Shown one piece after another: positions 33,748-42,870 of a DNA stretch of 64,000 nt (position 1 is its first letter; each line of letters opens with the position of its first letter). Source of the DNA: CBFHND01 sp965657085. Its GTDB lineage: Bacteria; Pseudomonadota; Alphaproteobacteria; Rhodobacterales; Rhodobacteraceae. The position numbers were made by a program, and so were the translations under genes. Under the pieces are notes generated by a model. The model saw only the letters and a list, made by a program, of their open reading frames with translations. It did no database searches and was not told the origin of the DNA. The DNA is taken from the NCBI GenBank assembly GCA_965657085.1, contig CBFHND010000002.1, forward strand, positions 1 to 64,000, written 5' to 3'.

Positions 33748-34646
33748 GATATCGTTTCCCTATTGGCCGCATCTGCCGTCACTGGGTAGGCGGCAGGGGC
33801 TGCGGCGTCAATGTCGTCCAGCCATCGGGCAATGCGTGGCCAGAGGTCGGTGACCGCTGTACGCGAGCGGATCATGCGGGCATGGTTGTAGTTTTCGGCA
33901 TAACCCGTCTGCGTGCCGCACACCTCCAATTCGGCGGATTGGCCGAACATCTGCGCGTAATCGCGGCACCCCTCGGGCGGTGCAATCAGACGGTCTCCGG
34001 CACCGGCCAACACCAGCACCGGCAAGTTGAGCCGCGACAGGCGTGTGCGCAGCGGACCACGGTCATCTGCCATTTCGCCCTGTGAGTTCCACCGCAGCCA
34101 TTGTTCCATCAACTGAGCGGATTCACTGACGGGGCCAACCTTGATCACCTTGTGCGGCCAATACCCCAGACGCCGCCCAATCCATGCGGCCCGACGCATC
34201 GCGCGCTGGAACTTTTGTGGCGCGTCCCGCAACCGTGTGGCCTGAGCGCCCATCACCGTCAGGCTGCTCACCACGCCTCGCAGATCAGGGTGCCGCGCCA
34301 CAGCAAGCGCGAGCGCCAAACCGCCACCCGAATGCGCAACAAGGTGCACCTTTGGATAGCGCGACGCCAAGTGGCGGATGGCCATCGTCATTTCACCGTC
34401 TGCAAGGCTGGTATAGTCGAACCGCTGACGTCGCCCCAACCGCAGGTCCCTGCCCCTCCATTCCAGCACATAGGCCGGGCGCGCGGCGCCCAGGGTGGCG
34501 GCCAATGGTGCACAGGTGTCGGCATTGGAAAATGTGCCGTGCGTCACCAGAACGGGCGTGTTGCCCGAAGCCTGTGTCACGTTCAGCAGCCGCCCCGGGC
34601 CTGTCCAATCATCTTGCGCAATCATCCTGTCATGGTTTCGGCCCAT
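33744..34646 (-). CDS. Alpha/beta hydrolase
   Basis: A protein of up to 300 residues with an alpha/beta-hydrolase core. The oxyanion region is VLVTHGTFSNADT, the nucleophile elbow is LVAHSGGGLALALA (Ser in H-S-G-G), an acid is likely in LVLAGAGDRLIAPPEG, and the catalytic histidine is plausibly in ENYNHARM. There is no signal peptide. An internal start at 34625 is possible; neither start has a good ribosome site. It is the first gene of the operon with pncA and pncB, but a role in NAD salvage is not evident. The substrate is unknown. Confidence 0.8.
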   Translation of the reverse strand: MGRNHDRMIAQDDWTGPGRLLNVTQASGNTPVLVTHGTFSNADTCAPLAATLGAARPAYVLEWRGRDLRLGRRQRFDYTSLADGEMTMAIRHLASRYPKVHLVAHSGGGLALALAVARHPDLRGVVSSLTVMGAQATRLRDAPQKFQRAMRRAAWIGRRLGYWPHKVIKVGPVSESAQLMEQWLRWNSQGEMADDRGPLRTRLSRLNLPVLVLAGAGDRLIAPPEGCRDYAQMFGQSAELEVCGTQTGYAENYNHARMIRSRTAVTDLWPRIARWLDDIDAAAPAAYPVTADAANRETIS

Positions 34647-34717
34647 GCAGACAGGGTCAATCGTTCCTTTGCGTCGCCCTCTTGTCTGTGGCGTTGGCCG
34701 GGCGTATCTGATCGCGC

Positions 34718-35653
34718 ATGTACATCATTGCCGCCCTCTATCACTTCACGCGCTTTGCCGATCCCGCCGCGATCAAGCCTGCGCTGCTGGACCTCTGCAC
34801 CGCGCAAGGCGTCAAGGGCACGCTCTTGTTGGCAGGCGAAGGCATCAACGGCACCATCGCAGGCGGCCGAAAAGGGATCGATGCGGTCCTTGCACACATT
34901 CGTACCCTGCCCGGCTGCGCCGATCTGGAATGGAAGGAAAGCCACGCCGACCACCCGCCCTTCGGCAAGATGAAAGTCCGGCTGAAGCGCGAGATCGTCA
35001 CGATGGGTCAGCCAGATGTCGATCCCGCCGCGCGTGTGGGGAACTACGTGGCGCCATCCGATTGGAACGAATTGATCCAAAGCCCGGATGTGGCGGTGAT
35101 CGACACGCGCAATGACTACGAGGTGGCCATTGGCACCTTTGAGGGGGCAATTGATCCGCACACCGAAAGCTTTGGCGAATTTCCCGCGTGGTGGGAGGCA
35201 AACAAGCACCGTTTTCACAACAAGAAGATCGCGATGTTCTGCACCGGTGGGATCAGGTGCGAGAAAAGCACGAACTACCTTTTGGGTCAGGGCGTCGAGG
35301 ACGTCTTTCACCTCAAGGGTGGTATCCTGAAATACCTCGAAGAGGTGCCGCAAGACGACAGCACATGGCAGGGCGATTGTTTTGTCTTTGATGGGCGGGT
35401 CAGCGTGGGCCACGGTTTAAAGGAAGGGCCGCATCTGTTGTGTCATGCCTGCCGTCGGCCAATCCTGCCTCAGGATCAGGAACACCCGGCCTTCGAAGCC
35501 GGGGTCAGTTGCCATCATTGCATCGATCAGACTTCGAATGAGGACAAGGCGCGGTTTCGCGAGCGGCAAAAGCAGATTGAACTGGCGCGTGCGCGGGGCG
35601 AAGACCACTTGAGCGCACCGATGGTATCCGGTGGCTCACGCCAGCCCGATTAA
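34718..35653 (+). CDS. trhO: tRNA uridine(34) hydroxylase TrhO (rhodanese family)
   Basis: A 311-residue protein that forms 5-hydroxyuridine at tRNA wobble position 34. The N-terminal acylphosphatase-like region includes LLAGEGINGTIAG, followed by a rhodanese domain with AVIDTRNDYEVAIGTFEGA. The active-site loop CTGGIRCEK has its cysteine near residue 175. The C-terminal cysteine pairs CHACRRP and CHHC are the zinc-like motif of the family. It is divergent from the hydrolase-pncA-pncB operon and converges on the MFS gene, with 10 bases between them. Confidence 0.94.
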   Translation: MYIIAALYHFTRFADPAAIKPALLDLCTAQGVKGTLLLAGEGINGTIAGGRKGIDAVLAHIRTLPGCADLEWKESHADHPPFGKMKVRLKREIVTMGQPDVDPAARVGNYVAPSDWNELIQSPDVAVIDTRNDYEVAIGTFEGAIDPHTESFGEFPAWWEANKHRFHNKKIAMFCTGGIRCEKSTNYLLGQGVEDVFHLKGGILKYLEEVPQDDSTWQGDCFVFDGRVSVGHGLKEGPHLLCHACRRPILPQDQEHPAFEAGVSCHHCIDQTSNEDKARFRERQKQIELARARGEDHLSAPMVSGGSRQPD

Positions 35654-35663
35654 TTATGCCGGT

Positions 35664-36881
35664 TCAGGCCAGCGCGAGGCCCCTGCGGGGGCGTGATCGC
35701 ATCAAGAGCCAGACAATGATGCCGATGTTCAGCCCGTTCCACGCAATGCCGTTGAGAAGGGCGAATTGGTAGCTTCCGGTCACGTCATAGATCCAGCCGG
35801 ACATCCAGCCGCCCAGCGCCATGCCCATGATCGTGGCCATCAGTACAAAGCCAACCCAACTGCCCGCAGCGCGAGCAGGCATGTATTCGCGCACGATCAA
35901 CGCATAGCTGGGCACGATGCCGCCCTGGCTGAGGCCAAAGACAAGGCTGACCACATAAAGCGACACCAGCGCGTCAGACGGAAGGTATAGAAACAGCGCC
36001 ACACATTGCAGCGCCGAGCCAATCAAAAGCGTACGCAGCCCCCCCAGTTGATCGGCCAAAAGCCCGGACAGGATACGCGACCCAACGCCACCCATCAGCA
36101 TCAGCGACAGCATCTCTGCGCCGACTGCGGGGCCGTATCCCAAGTCGACACTATAACTGACGATATGAACTTGCGGCATGGACATCGCCACACAACAACC
36201 GACGCCCGCCAGTCCAAGAAGCAACGCCAGCGTCCGGGATGACAGGCCAACAGATTGCGCATTGGCAACGGACGCAGCCTGCGCCATGTCCTGTGCGGCC
36301 TGTGCAACCTTGTGCCGCAAAAGCGGTGCCAGTGGGACAACCACAACCAGCGTCAGTACCGCCAACAGGGTATAGACCGCGCGCCACCCATGTACTTGCA
36401 ACGTCCCGGCCAGAACCATGGGCCAAACCGCGCCGGACAGGTAATTCCCACTTGCGACCAGTGCCACGGCGATGCCGCGGCGGCGCATGAACCAATGCGA
36501 GATATCGGCGATCAAGGGCCCGAAGCCCACGGCCGATGCCAGACCGATCAGCAACTGCGCCGCCGACAGCACTGCAATCGATTGGCTGAACGTGGCCATT
36601 CCAAAGCCCGCAGCAATCGCCAGCGCTGCGAAGATCAGGGATTTTGTCACACCAAATCGGTCTACCGCACTACCCAGAAGAAAGTTGCCAAGCGCGAAAC
36701 CGATCATCGTAAGCGTATAGGGAAGTGAGGCCTGTGCACGGTTCACACCAAATTCGGCCTCGACCGCTGGCATGATAACGATAATCGCCCACATGCCCGC
36801 ATTCGCCACCAGCGCAATGACCAGCGTGATGCAAAGCCGCACCCATGAATGGCGGCTGTCAACTGTGCCGATTTCGGACAT
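35664..36881 (-). CDS. MFS transporter
   Basis: A 405-residue major facilitator with 12 predicted hydrophobic segments. Features include ANAGMWAIIVIMPAVEAEFG in helix 1, the helix 2-3 loop region GNFLLGSAVDRFGVTKSL, and a second half with GGVGSRILSGLLADQLGG. The pattern resembles the oxalate/formate or monocarboxylate-type MFS branch, but the substrate cannot be assigned. The ATG at 36881 follows AAAGGAG; the longer frame to 36935 is not needed. It lies divergently beside the flagellar locus but has no obvious link to it. Confidence 0.85.
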   Translation of the reverse strand: MSEIGTVDSRHSWVRLCITLVIALVANAGMWAIIVIMPAVEAEFGVNRAQASLPYTLTMIGFALGNFLLGSAVDRFGVTKSLIFAALAIAAGFGMATFSQSIAVLSAAQLLIGLASAVGFGPLIADISHWFMRRRGIAVALVASGNYLSGAVWPMVLAGTLQVHGWRAVYTLLAVLTLVVVVPLAPLLRHKVAQAAQDMAQAASVANAQSVGLSSRTLALLLGLAGVGCCVAMSMPQVHIVSYSVDLGYGPAVGAEMLSLMLMGGVGSRILSGLLADQLGGLRTLLIGSALQCVALFLYLPSDALVSLYVVSLVFGLSQGGIVPSYALIVREYMPARAAGSWVGFVLMATIMGMALGGWMSGWIYDVTGSYQFALLNGIAWNGLNIGIIVWLLMRSRPRRGLALA

Positions 36882-36960
36882 TCCGGCTCCTTTCACCCGC
36901 ATCAGCGCAGATCGGGGGACAGGACGCAACGGCAACTCAGGTTACTGACAATTCTATCTG

Positions 36961-36976
36961 TTAAGTGACCGATAAC
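36961..36976. promoter_or_regulatory. CtrA-type box upstream of motB
   Basis: TTAA, seven bases, ATAAC: one mismatch to the CtrA consensus TTAA-N7-TTAA(C), 44 bases before the motB start. CtrA control of flagellar genes is established in several Rhodobacteraceae. Confidence 0.5.
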
Positions 36977-37020
36977 GCGTCGCTGCTAAACACGATCTTG
37001 GGTGAATAAGAGGTGGTGAG

Positions 37021-37860
37021 ATGGGTGCGCAAGGCAATGCTGCACCAGTTATCATCAAACGTAAGAAAGTCGTAGGCGGCGATGGGCACCATGGTGGTGC
37101 CTGGAAAGTTGCCTATGCGGACTTTGTGACCGCAATGATGGCTTTCTTTATGTTGATGTGGCTGTTGAACGCGACGACAGAGAAACAACGCAAGGGAATC
37201 GCGGACTACTTTTCGCCGACGATTCCGATCAACCGTGTGTCGGGTGGCGGTGATGGTGCTTTCGGAGGCGACAGCATCTTTTCCGAAATGACCTTGCCCA
37301 AGAATGGCAATGGTGCGACCAGCCTGCGCCCGACCGAAGCGGACAAGGCCCGCGGCAATAGCGGAACACGTCAAAACGATGGTGAAACCGCCACGCAAGA
37401 TGAACAGTTCTCCTCGCTCGAGGCGGAGCTGATGGGCTTTGGTGGCGAAAGCGCGGTGATGGAAAACGAGCTTGAACACATCATTACGCGCATAACCGAC
37501 GAAGGCCTTGTTGTTGAAATTTTTGCAACCAAGGACGACCCGATTTTCAATGAGGTCACAGGCCTTCCAACGCGGCTTTTGACCAGCATTTCCAACCTGT
37601 TGGTACAAACTGCAAAAACCGTGGAGAATGACATTGCCGTCGGCGCGCACGTGCCGGCGCAACCCGTCGTTCGGGCCAACATCGAGGTGTGGGACCGCTC
37701 GGCAGATCAGGCATCGCATATGCGAGAGTTGCTGGAATTGGCGGGTCTGTCTGCCACGCGCATCAAACGAGTGACCGGCCATGCGGATCGCGAACCCGTG
37801 GTGCGCAATCCGATGGCAATCAGGAACAATAGGCTGGAGGTTGTCTTCCTCAGAGACTGA
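37021..37860 (+). CDS. motB: Flagellar motor stator protein MotB
   Basis: A 279-residue stator subunit. The basic cytoplasmic N-terminus is followed by AWKVAYADFVTAMMAFFMLMWLL, seen here as KVAYADFVTAMMAFF, with the ion-binding aspartate in the helix (YADF). A plug-like stretch NATTEKQRKGIADYFSP follows. The C-terminal OmpA-like domain keeps RVTGHADREP and RNNRLEVVFL. The first peptidoglycan-binding loop is divergent, reading GAHVPAQPVV instead of the usual GHTDxxP. It is the first gene of the motB-flgE-flgK-flgL-flgI row and lies 12 kb from motA rather than beside it. Confidence 0.93.
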   Translation: MGAQGNAAPVIIKRKKVVGGDGHHGGAWKVAYADFVTAMMAFFMLMWLLNATTEKQRKGIADYFSPTIPINRVSGGGDGAFGGDSIFSEMTLPKNGNGATSLRPTEADKARGNSGTRQNDGETATQDEQFSSLEAELMGFGGESAVMENELEHIITRITDEGLVVEIFATKDDPIFNEVTGLPTRLLTSISNLLVQTAKTVENDIAVGAHVPAQPVVRANIEVWDRSADQASHMRELLELAGLSATRIKRVTGHADREPVVRNPMAIRNNRLEVVFLRD

Positions 37861-37891
37861 TACCGGCAGTAACTAGAGCGGATTTTAAATG

Positions 37892-37907
37892 TTAGCCCGC
37901 TGTTAAG
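37892..37907. promoter_or_regulatory. CtrA-type box upstream of flgE
   Basis: TTAG, seven bases, TTAAG: one mismatch in the left half to TTAA-N7-TTAA, 57 bases before the flgE start. A separate TTTTAAAT lies just before it. Confidence 0.5.
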
Positions 37908-37964
37908 CAGGACACGCCTATCTGTTGATCCAAATTCGGGTCGATACAGCAGAAAGGCGTGTCC

Positions 37965-39266
37965 ATGACTATTTCTTCTTCGCTCAATGCCGGTGTTGCA
38001 GGGCTGCAGTCCAATGCAACGCGGTTGGCGTCCATTTCCGACAACATCGCGAACTCTTCCACCTTCGGGTACAAACGCGTCAACACCGACTTCCATTCGA
38101 TGGTTATTTCGTCGAATGGCGGCACCTATTCCGCCGGTGGTGTTCGGGCGACAACACAGCGTCTGATCGATCAACGTGGTCCGCTGGTCAGCACATCGAA
38201 CGCAACCGACCTTGCCGTGCGCGGCCGTGGCATGTTGCCTGTGGCCCAAGCGACCGAAGTCGAAGTTGCCAACGGTGATACTCAGATGTTCCTGACCACT
38301 ACCGGGTCCTTCCGCACAGATGCCGATGGATACCTGCGCAGCGAATCCGGTCTGGTGCTGCTGGGCTGGCCGGCCCAACCGGACGGCACCATCCCGACGT
38401 TTCCACGCGACACCGCGGATGGTCTGGAACCAGTGCAGATCAACGTTAACCAGTTCTCGGGTGAGCCAACGACCAAGATGTCCTTGGGTGTGAACCTGCC
38501 GGCAACGGAAACAGAGTCGGGTTCTGACGGAAACCCACAGGATCTTTCGGTCGAGTACTTTGACAATCTTGGCACGTCCGAAAGCATCAACATCACATTT
38601 ACACCATCTGTCCCTGGCACGGGATCGTCCAACGAATGGACAATGGTGATGACCGATTCCGCACAGGGCGGTGCGGTGATCGGCGAATACACTCTGACCT
38701 TTGACGACAGCCGAACCAGTGGGGGCACTTTGGCAGCTGTGACCACCACCAGCGGCGGGGCCTATGACCCAACCACCGGCGAATTGATCGTCACCGTGGA
38801 AGGCGGACCGATCGAGATCGACATCGGCATGATTGGTGAAAGCGATGGGATGACCCAACTTTCCGACAGTTTTGCACCTGTTTCGATCTCGAAAGATGGA
38901 TCACCTGTGGGCAACATGACAAGCGTTGAGGTTGATGCGAACGGCTATGTCCACGCGTTCTTTGACACCGGCATCACGCGCACAATCTACCAGGTTCCGC
39001 TGGTCGATCTTCCCAACCCAAATGGCATGGTCGCATTGGATTACCAAACCTATATGCCATCACCGGAAAGCGGATCGTATTTTCTCTGGGACGCGAGTGA
39101 TGGGCCAACAGGCGACATCGTGTCCTTTGCAAGGGAGGAATCCGCGACTGACGTGGCGGGTGAACTGACCGCGATGATCCAGACCCAGCGCGCCTATTCA
39201 TCAAATGCCAAGGTCATTCAGACCGTGGACGAGATGCTGCAAGAAACCACCAACATCAAACGGTAA
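37965..39266 (+). CDS. flgE: Flagellar hook protein FlgE
   Basis: A 433-residue axial protein forming the hook. It begins MTISSSLNAGVAGLQSNATR with the rod/hook N-terminal motif SDNIANSSTFGYKR and ends with the heptad-type C-terminus AELTAMIQTQRAYSSNAKV-like sequence and VDEMLQETTNIKR. The centre is Thr/Ser/Gly rich and has no cysteine, typical of exported hook domain D1-D2. The ATG at 37965 is preferred to GTG at 37959 because AAAGG lies at good spacing. Its product leaves the cell through the type III export gate encoded downstream. Confidence 0.96.
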   Translation: MTISSSLNAGVAGLQSNATRLASISDNIANSSTFGYKRVNTDFHSMVISSNGGTYSAGGVRATTQRLIDQRGPLVSTSNATDLAVRGRGMLPVAQATEVEVANGDTQMFLTTTGSFRTDADGYLRSESGLVLLGWPAQPDGTIPTFPRDTADGLEPVQINVNQFSGEPTTKMSLGVNLPATETESGSDGNPQDLSVEYFDNLGTSESINITFTPSVPGTGSSNEWTMVMTDSAQGGAVIGEYTLTFDDSRTSGGTLAAVTTTSGGAYDPTTGELIVTVEGGPIEIDIGMIGESDGMTQLSDSFAPVSISKDGSPVGNMTSVEVDANGYVHAFFDTGITRTIYQVPLVDLPNPNGMVALDYQTYMPSPESGSYFLWDASDGPTGDIVSFAREESATDVAGELTAMIQTQRAYSSNAKVIQTVDEMLQETTNIKR

Positions 39267-39303
39267 GCCTGCCGTCTTGATCCCCTGAAGAACGGAGCCT
39301 GAT

Positions 39304-40758
39304 ATGTCCATCACCGGTGCCTTGAACAATGCCCTCTCAGGATTGCGCGTCAGCAGCCGCGCGTCCGAGTTGGTTGCCTCCAATCTGGCGAATTCGATGA
39401 CCCCCGGTTACGGCCGGCGCACACTCTCCGTGTCTTCGGCCATCATCGGGGATCAGGGCGGCGTTCGGATCAACGGCACCGTGCGACACACCGATCCTGC
39501 TGTTTTGGCCGACCGGCGATTTGCCTCTGCAGAATATGGGAACCAGTCCCAAACGGCGCAATTTCTGGCCCGTTTCGAAAACCTGATCGGAACACCCGAC
39601 GCCGACAATTCGATCTCTGGGCGACTGGCGGCCTTCGAAGCCAGCCTGATTTCCGCAGCCAGCCGCCCGGATGCACCAGAGCGCTTGGACGCTGCCGCGA
39701 TAAGCGCCTCTGAACTCGCCAAGGCCTTGAACACTGCATCCAAAGGCGTACAGGACAGCCGGTCACAGGCTGATCGGAACATTGCCACACAAGTCACACT
39801 CCTGAACGAGTCACTGCTTCAGGTGCAGGAATTGAACAGTCAAATCACTGCCGCAATGGCGCAAGGCAATGAAGATGCGGCACTTCGCGATCACCGCCAA
39901 CTGGTCATTGATCAGATTGCGGAAATCGTTCCAGTCAGTGTGCTCCCGCGCGACAACGGCGCGGTTGCGCTCTATTCCATTGGCGGTTCGGTGCTTTTGG
40001 ATGGCAAAGCTGCGGAAGTTGGGTTCCAACCTTCAAATGTCGTTACTGCGTATATGAACATTGAAGACGGCAACCTATCGGGTTTGACGCTGAACGGGAA
40101 TGTTTTGCGAACAACCCCTGATACGGGACAATTGCGCGGAGGCACGCTCGCTGCACAGTTTGAAATCCGGGACGAACTGGGAACGCATGCACAATCACAG
40201 CTTGACGCAGTCGCCCGCGACCTGATTGCCCGGTTCGAAGGCGTTGCTGCAGACCCCACGCGATTTGTTGGCGCTCCCGGGGTTCTAACCGAAAATGGTG
40301 CGGCATTCACTCTTGGTGACGAGGTCGGGCTCTCGGCGCGCATCAATCTGAATCCTGCCCTCGACCCGGATGACGGCGGCGAAAGCTGGCGATTGCGCGA
40401 TGGCGTGAATGCCGGTGCGCCCGGCGACGTCGGCGATGCCACCCTTTTGCAAGCCTTGAGTGATGCAATGTCCGCTCAAAACGTCACCGCATCAGGCAAC
40501 TTTGGAACTGGCGCCTATTCGGCATCCGGCCTCACCGCGACCCTTGCCTCCCAAGCAGGATCTGATCGGCTTTTTGCTGATCAGCGGCTTGGTTTTGCCA
40601 CGACGCAGTTGAATGAACTGACACAGCTGGAACTGGCAGATGGCGTCGACACGGACGCCGAGCTTCAACGCCTTATGGTGATCGAGCAGGCCTATGCGGC
40701 GAACGCGCGCATGATCGAAGCCGTTGATGAAATGATGCAAACCCTGATGAGGCTCTGA
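39304..40758 (+). CDS. flgK: Hook-associated protein 1, FlgK
   Basis: A 484-residue hook-filament junction protein. The N-terminus ALNNALSGLRVSSRASELVA with SNLANSMTPGYGRR is the conserved D0/D1 motif, and the C-terminal EQAYAANARMIEAVDEMMQT matches it. The middle region is variable. It follows flgE by 37 bases and precedes flgL by three, forming one transcription unit. Confidence 0.95.
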   Translation: MSITGALNNALSGLRVSSRASELVASNLANSMTPGYGRRTLSVSSAIIGDQGGVRINGTVRHTDPAVLADRRFASAEYGNQSQTAQFLARFENLIGTPDADNSISGRLAAFEASLISAASRPDAPERLDAAAISASELAKALNTASKGVQDSRSQADRNIATQVTLLNESLLQVQELNSQITAAMAQGNEDAALRDHRQLVIDQIAEIVPVSVLPRDNGAVALYSIGGSVLLDGKAAEVGFQPSNVVTAYMNIEDGNLSGLTLNGNVLRTTPDTGQLRGGTLAAQFEIRDELGTHAQSQLDAVARDLIARFEGVAADPTRFVGAPGVLTENGAAFTLGDEVGLSARINLNPALDPDDGGESWRLRDGVNAGAPGDVGDATLLQALSDAMSAQNVTASGNFGTGAYSASGLTATLASQAGSDRLFADQRLGFATTQLNELTQLELADGVDTDAELQRLMVIEQAYAANARMIEAVDEMMQTLMRL

Positions 40759-40761
40759 TCC

Positions 40762-41769
40762 ATGCCAAGTTTGACAATAGGTGATCTGGCGCAGTCTTTC
40801 ATGCTGCAACGCCGTGGCGCATCGCTGAAAACCGAGATGTCCCGGTTGACCGAAGAGCTATCGACCGGGCGGGTATCAGATGTAAAATCGGTGCTGGCCG
40901 GAAATTTCAGTTATCTGACCGACATCGAGCGGGATATGAAAGCGCTGGACAGCTACAAGGTATCAACAACCGAAGCGACGCAGTTCACTGGCGCTGTGGA
41001 AAACGCATTGGAGCGTGTGCAATCGATCACCGGTACCCTGGCCAATACACTCATCCTCGCTGGCGGCAGCTCGGTCAGCAGTGTGGTTGATCAGGCGTCA
41101 AACGATGCACGCGCCGATCTCGACGCCCTCGTGTCCACCCTCAATGCGGATCTTGCCGGTCGCAACTTGTTCTCGGGCGCCGCAACCAACACGACGCCGT
41201 TGATTTCCGACGCCGATATTCTGGACGCAGTTCGCACGGTTGTCACAGGCCAGGCTTCCGCAGACTCCGCGCGCGCCGCAGCGCAAGTTTTCTTCAATGA
41301 CCCCGCAGGATTTGAAGCTTTGGCGTACCTGGGGTCGGATACCGCTTTGGCACCGTTTCAATTGTCCAAAGACACTGACCTTGCCCTCGACATTCGCGCT
41401 ATTGATCCCGCGCTCAAGGACGCGTTGATGAATACGGCACTTGCCGCCTTGGCGGATGACGCAGCCATGACCCTCGATCCTGATGAGAAAAAGAAACTGA
41501 TGTTAGGCGCGGGTGAGCGGCTGCTCAACGCTCAAGATCAGATCATAGCGTTGCGCGCCGATGTCGGTTTTGCGCAAGCGCGCATCGAAGACATGGCTGC
41601 GCGCAATGCAGTCGAACGCACGGGACTTGAATACGCCAAGGGTGCGCTTCTCGAAGCAGACCCTTATGAAACCGCAACCCGTTTGGAGGATGTCCAATTC
41701 CAGCTTCAAAGCCTTTATTCCGTAACCGTTCGGCTATCCGAATTGTCTTTGGTGAATTTCATCCGATGA
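40762..41769 (+). CDS. flgL: Hook-filament junction protein FlgL family
   Basis: A 335-residue flagellin-like junction protein. It begins with a helical region, SFMLQRRGASLKTEMSRLTE and ELSTGRVSD, as in FlgL/flagellin D0-D1. The C-terminal helix includes ALLEADPYETATRLEDVQ and LQSLYSVTVRLSELSLVNF. Sequence divergence from enterobacterial FlgL is typical for Rhodobacteraceae. Its stop codon overlaps the flgI start (ATGA). Confidence 0.88.
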   Translation: MPSLTIGDLAQSFMLQRRGASLKTEMSRLTEELSTGRVSDVKSVLAGNFSYLTDIERDMKALDSYKVSTTEATQFTGAVENALERVQSITGTLANTLILAGGSSVSSVVDQASNDARADLDALVSTLNADLAGRNLFSGAATNTTPLISDADILDAVRTVVTGQASADSARAAAQVFFNDPAGFEALAYLGSDTALAPFQLSKDTDLALDIRAIDPALKDALMNTALAALADDAAMTLDPDEKKKLMLGAGERLLNAQDQIIALRADVGFAQARIEDMAARNAVERTGLEYAKGALLEADPYETATRLEDVQFQLQSLYSVTVRLSELSLVNFIR

Positions 41770-42866
41770 TGTGGATCCGGGCATTCTTCGTGTTGCTATG
41801 GTGTGCACATGTTGCCGCGGCCGCACCCGTCAGGATAAAGGATCTGGTCGAATTCGACGGCGTACGCGGCAATGACCTGGTGGGTTATGGTCTGGTGGTC
41901 GGATTGAACGGGAGCGGGGATGGTCTCCGCAATTCTCCTTTCACCGAAGAAATCATGTCCAACATACTCGAGCGGTTGGGCGTCAATGTCACCGGTGAAC
42001 AGTTCAGACCGAAAAACGTTGCCGCTGTCTTTGTCACTGCCAGCCTGCCGCCTTTCGCACGCGCCGGCAGCCCGATTGATGTCACTGTGTCGGCCATTGG
42101 CGATGCGAAAAGCCTGTTGGGTGGCACGTTGATCATGACTCCACTCAATGCCGCAGATGGTGAGATATATGCAGTGGCGCAGGGGACAATCATTGCTGGT
42201 GGCGTTGTCGCCGAAGGTGCCGGTGCCAATGTTACCCAAGGCGTCCCGACGGCTGGTGTTATTCCATCCGGCGCTCGTGTGGAAAGAGAGATCGATTTCC
42301 AACTGGCAAGCCTGACGGATCTCAGGTTGGCTCTTCGCAATGCAGATTTCACGACGGCGTTGCGCATCGAGCGTGCAATCAATTCTGATTTTGGGCGTCC
42401 TGTGGCTGTGATGTTGGACAGCGGCACCGTCACCCTGAACGTTCCGAGTACGAGAATGGCATCGGTTGCACATGCGCTGGGACGGGTTGAGAATATTCTT
42501 GTGGAACCGGAGCGGAAAGCGCGTGTGGTCGTCGATCAAAGCTCGGGCACGATCATTATGGGGGACGATGTGCGCATATCGCGGGTGGCGGTTTCGCAAG
42601 GCAATCTCACATTGCGTATTCAAGAAGCGCCTATCGCAGTTCAACCGAACCCGTTCGCAGAAGGTGAAACGGTTGTCGTTCCCAGAACGACCGCTGAAAT
42701 TGAAGAAGAGCCTGGGACTGGGTTGGCCGAGGTTCCGGATGGCGCGTCATTGTCTGAAGTCATTGCCGGATTAAACGCGTTGGGCGTTTCGCCACGGGAC
42801 ATGATCGATATCCTGAAAGGCATCAAGGCCGCAGGTGCGTTGCACGCGGAATTCGTTGTCCGGTAA
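41766..42866 (+). CDS. flgI: Flagellar P-ring protein FlgI
   Basis: A 366-residue periplasmic ring protein around the rod. The signal peptide (FFVLLWCAHVAAAA) is followed by VRIKDLVEFDGVRGNDLVGY and GLVVGLNGSGD, the conserved N-terminal motif. Other family stretches are FRPKNVAAVFVTASLPPFA and GGTLIMTPLNAADGEIYAVA, and the C-terminus keeps LNALGVSPRDMIDILKGIKA. A second ATG three bases after the first is equally possible as start. It is the last gene of the motB-flgEKLI row; a convergent membrane protein gene starts four bases beyond its stop. Confidence 0.95.
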   Translation: MMWIRAFFVLLWCAHVAAAAPVRIKDLVEFDGVRGNDLVGYGLVVGLNGSGDGLRNSPFTEEIMSNILERLGVNVTGEQFRPKNVAAVFVTASLPPFARAGSPIDVTVSAIGDAKSLLGGTLIMTPLNAADGEIYAVAQGTIIAGGVVAEGAGANVTQGVPTAGVIPSGARVEREIDFQLASLTDLRLALRNADFTTALRIERAINSDFGRPVAVMLDSGTVTLNVPSTRMASVAHALGRVENILVEPERKARVVVDQSSGTIIMGDDVRISRVAVSQGNLTLRIQEAPIAVQPNPFAEGETVVVPRTTAEIEEEPGTGLAEVPDGASLSEVIAGLNALGVSPRDMIDILKGIKAAGALHAEFVVR

Positions 42867-42870
42867 ATTC

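Noticed and set aside
37707..38858. A 383-codon minus-strand frame opposite motB and flgE
   Set aside because: Antisense to flagellar genes, no family pattern.
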